A DNA stretch of 7,536 nt, taken from NCBI GenBank assembly GCA_013203855.1, contig JABMPG010000819.1:1-7536 (forward strand), written 5' to 3'. The number at the start of each line of letters is the position of its first letter. The stretch's first letter is position 1. The notes under the pieces were generated by a model. That model ran no database searches and was not told the origin of the DNA. It saw nothing but the letters and a program-made list of their open reading frames with translations. Below, one piece after another: positions 1-5,212 of this stretch. This DNA comes from a bacterium. Its GTDB lineage: Bacteria > Sumerlaeota > Sumerlaeia > UBA8349. A program made the translations under genes and the position numbers.

Positions 1-417
1 ATCCAGTCCTACTGCCATTACTGCCTGAACGACACGAGCCTTGAGACGCTCCTGCCCTATCTGCACGAACGCGGGATCGGCATCATCAACTCCGCACCCC
101 TGGCGATGCGGCTTCTGACCGACACGGGCGCGCCGGACTGGCATCCCGCTCCCGACGAGCTGCGCGCCAGATGCGCCCAAGCGGCCCGATACTGCCGGGA
201 GCACGGCGGCGATATCGCCAAACTCGCCCTTCAGTTCTCGGTGCGACATCCGGGCATCCAGACCAACATCGTCGGGACAGCCAATCCGGCGCGTATCGAC
301 GAGAACATGGCGCAGATCGAGGAACCTATCGACGAGAATCTGCTCCAGAAGGTTCTTGAGATTCTCCGCCCCATCCACAACGTCACCTGGCCCCAAGGAC
401 GGCCGGAAAACAACTGA
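1..417 (+). CDS. Aldo-keto reductase, L-galactose/L-fucose dehydrogenase type (C-terminal part)
   Basis: The reading frame is open from the first base to a TGA at 415-417 and gives 138 residues. The start and the catalytic Asp-Tyr-Lys-His region lie outside the window. The fragment covers the last strands and helices of the aldo-keto reductase barrel. It has SYCHY near its beginning, GIGIINSAPLAM at about residues 25-36, a KLALQFS helix, the NIVGTANPARIDEN cofactor-binding segment at about 91-104, and a closing NVTWPQG. These features, including the terminal N-V/L-T-W-P, resemble plant L-galactose dehydrogenase and bacterial L-fucose or D-threo-aldose 1-dehydrogenases. Such enzymes oxidise C1 of the sugar to the lactone with NAD(P)+. 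A mutarotase gene and a lactonase gene follow directly, supporting a cytoplasmic sugar 1-dehydrogenase role. The exact sugar is inference; L-fucose or L-galactose is most likely. Confidence 0.88.
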   Translation: MQSYCHYCLNDTSLETLLPYLHERGIGIINSAPLAMRLLTDTGAPDWHPAPDELRARCAQAARYCREHGGDIAKLALQFSVRHPGIQTNIVGTANPARIDENMAQIEEPIDENLLQKVLEILRPIHNVTWPQGRPENN

Positions 418-418
418 G

Positions 419-425
419 AAGGAGG
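419..425 (+). promoter_or_regulatory. Ribosome binding site of the mutarotase gene
   Basis: AAGGAGG, a near-perfect Shine-Dalgarno sequence, ends 4 bases before the ATG at 430. It fixes the original start of the broken mutarotase gene and shows that the gene was designed to be translated efficiently. Confidence 0.75.
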
Positions 426-429
426 CGCC

Positions 430-821
430 ATGCTGAAGACCGGCATTCTCAACCCGCGGATTCTCTCCCTGATCAGTCGCGTGCGACATACGAACACGCT
501 AGTGATCGCCGACCGGGGTTTCCCCCTTCTAGCCAAAGATCGAGACGGTGGATATCTCTCTGATAGACGACGTGCCGACTTGTCTTGCAGGTCCTGAAAG
601 CACTGCGGGGTAATTTTGTGATCGGGCATTTCTGGATGGCAGAGGAATTCCGGGAGAACAACGACGACGCGACAGTGAAGGCCTTTGCGAAAGCGCAGAA
701 AGGCGCGCCGGTCAACTTTGAGCCCCACGAAGAATTCAAGAAGCGGGTGCCCTCGGCCATCGGCCTGATCCGCACCGGAGACACAACTCAATACGCGAAC
801 ATCATCCTGGAGTCGGCATGA
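430..821 (+). pseudogene. RbsD/FucU-family sugar mutarotase, broken by two +1 frameshifts
   Basis: The family catalyses interconversion of pyranose, furanose or anomeric forms of ribose or fucose. Three consecutive frames must be joined to read it. Frame one starts at ATG 430 (MLKTGILNP, then HTNTLVIADRGFP). Frame two covers roughly 533-580 (PKIETVDISLIDDVPT). Frame three runs from about 582 to the TGA at 819-821 (VLQVLKALRGNFVIG to the family's C-terminal YANIIL). One extra base lies between 526 and 532, beside a C5 tract. A second extra T lies at 580-581, where removing it restores VPTVLQVL. As written, frame one stops at 595-597 after 55 residues. Repaired, the protein would be 129 residues, close to the usual 130-140. 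The His and Asp of HTNTLVIAD and the terminal YAN are retained. It sits between the sugar dehydrogenase and lactonase genes, one base from the latter. It is either a very recent pseudogene or carries sequencing errors. Confidence 0.87.
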
Positions 822-822
822 C

Positions 823-1656
823 ATGAAAATCGACGCGCACCATCATTTCTGGAAATACACCGAAGCAGAATACGGCTGGATTGCCGACAAGATGCGGGAT
901 CTTCGGCGGGATTTTCTGCCGGAAGATCTGGAACGGATCGTCAATAACGCGAGGATCGACGCCGTGGTGTCGGTTCAGGCCCGGCAAAGCCTGGAGGAGA
1001 CGCGCTGGCTTCTCAAGCTGGCTAGCCGGCACGATTTCATCCAGGTGGTCGTCGGATGGGCGCCGCTGACACTTCCGAATGCGCGGGAGATTCTGGAAAA
1101 TCTCCGGGAAAACCCAAAACTCAAGGCGGTGCGTCACGTCTTGCAGGACGAGCCGGATGACGATTACATGCTCGGGACCGGCTTCAACCAGGGCATCCGC
1201 GAACTCACCGACATAGATCTCACTTTCGACATCCTGATCCATGAGCGCCACCTGCCCCAGGCTCTCCGCTTTGTAGATCGTCACCCCGAACAGGTCTTCG
1301 TCCTCAACCACATCGCCAAGCCGAAAATCCGGGATCACGAACTGGAGCCATGGCGCGGCCTCATGATGGACCTCGCCGAACGCGAGAACGTGTGCTGCAA
1401 GATTTCGGGAATGGTGACCGAAGCGGACTGGGAGAACTGGACACAGGACGACCTCAAGCCCTATCTCGATACCGTTTTCGAGGCCTTCGGCCCTCAGCGC
1501 CTGCTCTTCGGGTCGGACTGGCCGGTATGCACGATCGCCGGATCCTACGAACAGGTAGTCAGCATTGTTGCAGATTATATGAGCGGTCTTTCGCCTGATG
1601 AACAGGCCGCCGTCTGGGGCGGAAACGCCCGCAAAGCCTATAGACTGGGAGAATAG
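823..1656 (+). CDS. Amidohydrolase-superfamily sugar lactonase (COG3618 type), probable L-fuconolactonase
   Basis: This 277-residue protein is full length for COG3618 TIM-barrel hydrolases. The N-terminal strand carries D4-A-H6-H-H8-F-W, the family's HxH motif. Other barrel-end residues include H140 (ILIH), H163 in LNHIAKP and D232 in LFGSDWPV, the last strand's catalytic aspartate. There is no signal peptide, so it should be cytoplasmic. Known members open sugar lactones such as L-fucono-, L-rhamnono- or D-galactaro-lactone. Placement beside a sugar 1-dehydrogenase and an RbsD/FucU mutarotase makes hydrolysis of the lactone made by that dehydrogenase the best inference. The ATG starts one base after the mutarotase stop, with GGAG at 809-812 upstream; the start is supported because DAHHHFW must follow closely. 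Other COG3618 roles, such as 2-pyrone-4,6-dicarboxylate hydrolysis, cannot be excluded but fit the context less well. Confidence 0.88.
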   Translation: MKIDAHHHFWKYTEAEYGWIADKMRDLRRDFLPEDLERIVNNARIDAVVSVQARQSLEETRWLLKLASRHDFIQVVVGWAPLTLPNAREILENLRENPKLKAVRHVLQDEPDDDYMLGTGFNQGIRELTDIDLTFDILIHERHLPQALRFVDRHPEQVFVLNHIAKPKIRDHELEPWRGLMMDLAERENVCCKISGMVTEADWENWTQDDLKPYLDTVFEAFGPQRLLFGSDWPVCTIAGSYEQVVSIVADYMSGLSPDEQAAVWGGNARKAYRLGE

Positions 1657-1657
1657 T

Positions 1658-2677
1658 ATGGACGCCTTTTCCATCGTGGAGCCAGCCAGGGGGCAAATCG
1701 TCAATATCTCCGAGCCCAAACCGGGGCCGGAAGACGTGCTGGTCGAAATCAAGTATGTCGGACTGTGCGGGACCGACCTGAACACATGGCGCGGCCTGTC
1801 GCCCATGGTGACCTATCCGCGCATTCCCGGCCATGAGGTGAGCGGGACGATCATTGCCACGGGCGCCGCCGTTCCAGAGCGGATCCGGGAAGGCGCGAAG
1901 GTGATGGTATCCCCCTACACGAGCTGCGGACTCTGCACAGCATGCCGTTCGGGCCGGCCTAACTGCTGCCAGTTCAACCAGACGCTAGGCGTGCAGCGAG
2001 ACGGCGCCCTGACGGGCCGGATCGCGCTCCATTACTCGAAAGTCTTTCCGAGCGAGACGCTCTCCTTCGAGGAACTGGCCTGCGCGGAGCCTTTGAGCGT
2101 CGGCTATCACGCGGCGAATCGCGGCCGCGTGACAGAGCGCGATACCGTCCTGGTCCTGGGTTGCGGCACGATCGGCATCGGCGCCCTGGCCGCCTCGGCC
2201 CGAAAGGGCGCCACGGTCATCGGCGTGGATATCGACGAGTCGAAACTCGAGACAGCGAAGAAGTTCGGCGCTCAGCACGTGATTCATTCGAAGCGGGAGA
2301 ACGTTCTGGAACGAGTGCGAGAGCTGACCAACGGCGACGGCGCGTCGGTCGCCATCGAGGCCATCGGCCTTCCCGTCACCTTCCGCCTGGCGGTGGACGC
2401 CGTCTGTTTCGCGGGGCGGGTCGTCTATATCGGCTACACGAAGGAAGAGGTCTCGTACGAGACCAAGCAGTTCGTCGCGAAGGAACTCGACATTCACGGA
2501 TCGCGAAACGCCCTCCTCGTCTTTCCCACAGTGATCCAGATGCTCGAACGCCGCGAGATGCCCTTTCCCGAACTGGTCACGCGGATCTATCCAATCGCCG
2601 ACGCGACTCAGGCCTTCGAGGACTGGGCGGAGAATCCGGGCGGATTCACGAAGATCCTCATCGACGTGCAGACCTGA
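1658..2677 (+). CDS. Zinc-dependent medium-chain dehydrogenase (sugar/polyol dehydrogenase-like)
   Basis: This is a 339-residue protein of the MDR superfamily, the sorbitol/threonine dehydrogenase-like branch, at the expected length. Catalytic zinc ligands are visible as C37 (GLCGTD), H59-E60 (PGHE) and E144 (CAEPLS). The structural zinc lobe has C90, C93, C96 and C104. The Rossmann fold shows GCGTIG at 168-173 and an acidic residue after the second strand (VIGVDID, D191 or D193), which normally indicates NAD+ rather than NADP+. A start at 1658 is preferred over the in-frame upstream ATG at 1598 because GGGAG lies at 1647-1651 and the family N-terminus begins here; the upstream start would lie inside the lactonase gene. 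It is one base after the lactonase stop, so the two are probably co-translated. In this setting it may oxidise a later intermediate such as a 2-keto-3-deoxy-aldonate, or a sugar alcohol. The substrate is inference. Confidence 0.9.
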   Translation: MDAFSIVEPARGQIVNISEPKPGPEDVLVEIKYVGLCGTDLNTWRGLSPMVTYPRIPGHEVSGTIIATGAAVPERIREGAKVMVSPYTSCGLCTACRSGRPNCCQFNQTLGVQRDGALTGRIALHYSKVFPSETLSFEELACAEPLSVGYHAANRGRVTERDTVLVLGCGTIGIGALAASARKGATVIGVDIDESKLETAKKFGAQHVIHSKRENVLERVRELTNGDGASVAIEAIGLPVTFRLAVDAVCFAGRVVYIGYTKEEVSYETKQFVAKELDIHGSRNALLVFPTVIQMLERREMPFPELVTRIYPIADATQAFEDWAENPGGFTKILIDVQT

Positions 2678-2715
2678 GACCGGCAAAAGGCAAGTGGCCA
2701 ACAGGTCGGAATCCG

Positions 2716-3609
2716 ATGCGGCAGCGAAAACCAGAACGTTTTTACTCCATCTCCTGGCAGCGTCTCATGATCGGCTCCCTGATCGGCGTCCTCGGCTTTT
2801 ACCTGATCATGTGCCTGGCTGTGTCTATCTTTCAGCGGCGGTTGATTTACTTTCCCACGCAGGAGATGTACCCGACGCATGTTCGGGAAGGCCTTGAATT
2901 ACAAGACGTCTGGCTCGAATCGGAAGGAGAAAATATCCCAAAGGCCCGGATTCACGGCTGGTACGTCCCCTCCGATCGCGACCGGGGCGCGCTGCTGATC
3001 TGCCACGGCAACGGCGGCAATATCGCCGACCGGATCGAGACGATTGAACTCTTCCACGGACTGGGCCTGAACGTGTTCATCATCGACTATCGCGGCTATG
3101 GCAAGAGCGAGGGAAAACCTTCCGAAAAAGGCCTCTACGCCGACGCCCTGACGGCCTGGAATTATCTCACCGGAGAACGCGGCTTCGAGCCACGCCGGAT
3201 CGTGATTCTCGGGCGATCCCTAGGCGGGGGTGTAGCGTCCTGGCTGGCGACGCGAGTCGAGCCAGGAACGGTGATTCTCGAATCGACCTTCACGTCGCTC
3301 TCTGATATGGGCGCGGATCTCTATCCCTATCTGCCGGCACGCCTCCTGGTCCGGGATCGCTTCGCCACGATCGACCGGATTGCCAAGATCGAAGCCCCGC
3401 TTCTCATCGGCCACAGTCCGCACGACGACACCGTCCCCTACAAAAACGGGCAAGCCCTCTTCAGCGCCGCCGCCGAACCAAAGGAATTTCTCGAGATGAG
3501 CGGCGACCACAACTCCGGCTTCTCCGAGATGGGCCAGGCCTACATCGACGGAGTCGACGCGTTTCTCAGGAAACATTTCGACCGCGAGAGGCCCCTCGCC
3601 GAGCCATGA
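2716..3609 (+). CDS. Membrane-anchored alpha/beta hydrolase (BEM46/ABHD13-like)
   Basis: The 297-residue protein begins with basic residues and then a single hydrophobic segment at about 18-38. This predicts an N-terminal anchor with the catalytic domain outside the cytoplasmic membrane. The segment is followed by RRLIYFPT, typical of this hydrolase group. The alpha/beta hydrolase core shows HGNGGN at 97-102 (oxyanion hole), DYRGYGKSEG at 124-133, the nucleophile elbow GRSLGG with S168, a probable acid D237 in HSPHDDTVP and a probable catalytic H265 in GDHNSG. All three triad members are present, so it should be an active serine hydrolase, perhaps an esterase or thioesterase. The substrate cannot be predicted. 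It lies 38 bases after the dehydrogenase, likely in the same transcript, but has no obvious step in sugar oxidation. ATG 2716 has only a weak purine stretch upstream; M18 (2767) is a less likely alternative start. Confidence 0.87.
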   Translation: MRQRKPERFYSISWQRLMIGSLIGVLGFYLIMCLAVSIFQRRLIYFPTQEMYPTHVREGLELQDVWLESEGENIPKARIHGWYVPSDRDRGALLICHGNGGNIADRIETIELFHGLGLNVFIIDYRGYGKSEGKPSEKGLYADALTAWNYLTGERGFEPRRIVILGRSLGGGVASWLATRVEPGTVILESTFTSLSDMGADLYPYLPARLLVRDRFATIDRIAKIEAPLLIGHSPHDDTVPYKNGQALFSAAAEPKEFLEMSGDHNSGFSEMGQAYIDGVDAFLRKHFDRERPLAEP

Positions 3610-3635
3610 GGGAAACGACCTGCCTATCCCGCTCC

Positions 3636-3664
3636 TTGCCCTTCCCTTCTCCGTGTGATATTAA
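3636..3664 (+). promoter_or_regulatory. Candidate extended -10 promoter for thi4
   Basis: In the 137-base gap between the hydrolase and thi4, TTGCCC (3636-3641) and TATTAA (3659-3664) are separated by 17 bases. A TG dinucleotide sits one base before the -10 element. Each hexamer matches the sigma-70 consensus at four of six positions. A start near 3671 would give a leader of about 75 bases, too short for a typical TPP riboswitch, and I see no TPP aptamer motifs. This is pattern matching only. Confidence 0.4.
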
Positions 3665-3732
3665 TTCTCTCTGCCCCGCGCGTGTGCGGCGAAGACGATC
3701 CCCCCCCCTCACGCCGGGAATTCATTGAGAAC

Positions 3733-3739
3733 GAGGAAG
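3733..3739 (+). promoter_or_regulatory. Ribosome binding site of thi4
   Basis: GAGGAAG ends 7 bases before the ATG at 3747 and supports that start. The resulting protein begins just ahead of the family's N-terminal ISRAI helix. Confidence 0.6.
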
Positions 3740-3746
3740 AGCACAC

Positions 3747-4523
3747 ATGGAAGCAGATATTTCACGGGCGATTCTGCGAGGCTACGCTGAAAAATTCGAG
3801 GAGTGCCTGGATCTCGACCTGGCAGTGGTCGGCGCGGGACCATCGGGGCTTCTCTGCGCTTACTATCTGGCCAAGGCCGGCCGCAAGGTGGCCATTTTCG
3901 AGAGCAAACTCGCTCCAGGCGGCGGAATCTGGGGAGGGGCGATGATGTTCAACGAGGTAGTAGTCCAAAACGAGGCCATCCCCTTCCTCGACGAACTTGA
4001 GGTGCGCTACCAGCGCGTGAACGAAAACCTGGTCCGAACCGACTCCGTCGAACTGGCCGCTTGTCTGATCTATCGCGCGGTGAACGCCGGCGCTCGGCTT
4101 TTCAACGGCGTTACGGTTGAGGACGTAATCTTCCGCGAAGACCGCGTCCAGGGCGTGGTCATCAATTTCACCACGATTCTCCTGAACAACCTGCACGTCG
4201 ATCCGCTCAGCGTTCGGGCGCGGGCAGTTCTCGACGGCACCGGCCACGGCGCCGAACTCACCGCACGGGTCGCCCGCAAAGCAGGCATCAAACTCGAGAC
4301 GCCGACGGGCGGCCTCTTGGGCGAGAAACCGATGTGGGTCGAGGTGGGCGAGAAGGCGACCGTGGAGAACACAAAGCGTGTCTACCCGGGGCTGTATGTC
4401 TCCGGCATGGCCGCCAACGGCGTGTTCGGTTCGGCGCGGATGGGACCGATCTTCGGCGGAATGCTACTTTCAGGAAAGCGGGCCGCAGACCTGATTCTGG
4501 AGGAGTTGCAGAGGGAGTCGTAG
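3747..4523 (+). CDS. thi4: THI4-family thiazole synthase, histidine (sulfide-dependent) type
   Basis: The 258-residue protein matches archaeal/bacterial THI4, which makes the ADP-thiazole precursor of thiamine from NAD+ and glycine. It begins ISRAI, followed by the dinucleotide fold VVGAGPSG (27-34) with ribose-binding E52, the GGGIWGGAMMF loop at 58-68, and the C-terminal GVFGSARMGPIFGGMLLSG region. In yeast Thi4 a cysteine just before the MDP segment donates sulfur and is consumed. Here the aligned motif is LHVDP, with H150 in that position. That is the signature of enzymes that use free sulfide and turn over catalytically, usually with iron under low oxygen. Some archaeal homologues act instead as ribose-1,5-bisphosphate isomerases, a less likely alternative in a bacterium. 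No other thiamine genes are visible. It follows a 137-base spacer with a candidate promoter and is convergent with the next operon, so it is probably monocistronic. Confidence 0.92.
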   Translation: MEADISRAILRGYAEKFEECLDLDLAVVGAGPSGLLCAYYLAKAGRKVAIFESKLAPGGGIWGGAMMFNEVVVQNEAIPFLDELEVRYQRVNENLVRTDSVELAACLIYRAVNAGARLFNGVTVEDVIFREDRVQGVVINFTTILLNNLHVDPLSVRARAVLDGTGHGAELTARVARKAGIKLETPTGGLLGEKPMWVEVGEKATVENTKRVYPGLYVSGMAANGVFGSARMGPIFGGMLLSGKRAADLILEELQRES

Positions 4524-4544
4524 TCATTCGGTTGGAAATTGTAC

Positions 4545-4572
4545 GTGACACAGTTGCCCCGGACTGTGTGAC
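4545..4572 (+). terminator. Hairpin downstream of thi4, possible terminator
   Basis: GTGACACAGT (4545-4554) and ACTGTGTGAC (4563-4572) form a stem of seven pairs, one G/G mismatch and two more pairs, around an 8-base loop. It starts 21 bases after the thi4 stop, inside the convergent gap. No T run follows on either strand, so intrinsic termination is uncertain. An RNA-processing or stabilising role is also possible. Confidence 0.4.
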
Positions 4573-4596
4573 TTGGGGAACTGATATCTGCCTCCA

Positions 4597-4618
4597 GCAC
4601 AGCCGAGGGCGACTGTGC
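4597..4618 (-). terminator. Hairpin downstream of the PAS gene, possible terminator
   Basis: GCACAG (4597-4602) and CTGTGC (4613-4618) pair, then one mismatch, then CG/CG around an AGGG loop. The hairpin begins 19 bases beyond the PAS gene stop on the minus strand. It lacks a T tract. Its stem shares the ACAG/CTGT core with the hairpin at 4545-4572. Confidence 0.35.
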
Positions 4619-4637
4619 CACAAGTCGTGTGTCTCGT

Positions 4638-5195
4638 TCAGGAAACTCCCACGTCACAGGTCCTTTCGGGTTGTCTCGGTTCCGCTGCTACCCGCATATC
4701 TTCGACAATCAGGAGCACAAACTCGCCAACTCTGGATGTCGAGATACTGAGGCAGAAATTCTTTATCTCAGAACCGAACTGGATGTCGGGAAAGGCGGGA
4801 ATTCCGAGCTGGGGCTCGCCCGTTTCGAAGGCGCGAGTGACCGCGAGACGAATGGTGCAGGTTTTGCAGTGAACCTGGACACCGCATCCGCCCGGTCTGT
4901 GAGCGTGCGTGCACTCGATCACATCGCCGCCCGTCCGGTCCGAGATGTCCTCTCTTTTCTTGCCCAGCAGATCGCAGGCAGCCTGGTTGGCGGTTTGCAT
5001 ACGTCTTGCGGAGTCGACCACGAGAACTGGAACGCCCAGGGAGTCAAGAAACTCCTCCAGCGGCTGACCCAAGGACTCATAGAGCATCTTTTCCGAACAG
5101 CGCTCGCAAAGGCCGTGGGTAATGGTTTCGGGAGAGTGTATCTGGGACTCGACTTTTCCCAGATCGCTCTGACAACTCATGCAGATTCGGATCAC
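4638..5195 (-). CDS. Small PAS-domain protein with two cysteine clusters
   Basis: The 185-residue protein starts with GTG at 5195 (AAGGAA 6 bases upstream) and ends at TGA 4638-4640. Residues 1-36 form a zinc-ribbon-like unit, C5-x2-C8 and C30-x2-C33, the latter in THGLCERC. This resembles the ICxSC...SHGICPEC unit found beside many bacterial PAS and response regulator domains. Residues about 45-168 are a PAS domain: VPVLVVDSARRMQTANQAA at its start and a final strand FVLLIVEDM. Between them lies a second cluster, C95, C104, C110 and C113 (ECTHAHRPGGCG then HCKTC). Comparable Cys-rich PAS motifs occur in sensor kinases and phosphatases and suggest metal or Fe-S binding; the ligand is unproven. 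No kinase, cyclase or other output domain is attached, so it should act through a partner. It is the last gene of the minus-strand operon, 17 bases after the coiled-coil gene. Confidence 0.83.
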   Translation of the reverse strand: MIRICMSCQSDLGKVESQIHSPETITHGLCERCSEKMLYESLGQPLEEFLDSLGVPVLVVDSARRMQTANQAACDLLGKKREDISDRTGGDVIECTHAHRPGGCGVQVHCKTCTIRLAVTRAFETGEPQLGIPAFPDIQFGSEIKNFCLSISTSRVGEFVLLIVEDMRVAAEPRQPERTCDVGVS

Positions 5196-5201
5196 TTCTG
5201 G

Positions 5202-5209
5202 TTCCTTTT
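5202..5209 (-). promoter_or_regulatory. Ribosome binding site deciding the GTG start of the PAS gene
   Basis: On the minus strand AAAAGGAA is followed by six bases and then GTG at 5195. This favours GTG over the ATG five codons further in, which would remove C5 from the first cysteine pair. Confidence 0.6.
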
Positions 5210-5212
5210 GGC

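Noticed and set aside
520..582. Programmed frameshifting in the mutarotase
   Set aside because: Two successive +1 shifts would be needed within about 50 bases, and there is no recognised slippery or stimulatory element. Mutation or sequencing error is simpler.
585..821. Separate small gene starting at TTG 585
   Set aside because: It begins mid-domain at LQVLKAL, has no Shine-Dalgarno sequence, and is simply the third segment of the frameshifted mutarotase.
1598..1657. Upstream in-frame ATG for the zinc dehydrogenase, adding 20 residues
   Set aside because: The extension lies inside the lactonase coding region and precedes the family's usual N-terminus. The ATG at 1658 has its own GGGAG.
802..1806. 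Minus-strand open frame of 334 codons opposite the lactonase gene
   Set aside because: It is antisense to a clearly conserved amidohydrolase, has no recognisable motifs and reflects GC-rich codon use on the other strand.
3593..3612. CCCTC/GAGGG inverted repeat at the end of the hydrolase gene as terminator
   Set aside because: The stem is only five pairs, overlaps the stop codon and has no following T run.
3655..3945. Leader peptide or gene overlapping the start of thi4
   Set aside because: It begins in the leader without an RBS and then runs out of frame through thi4, with no sign of independent coding.
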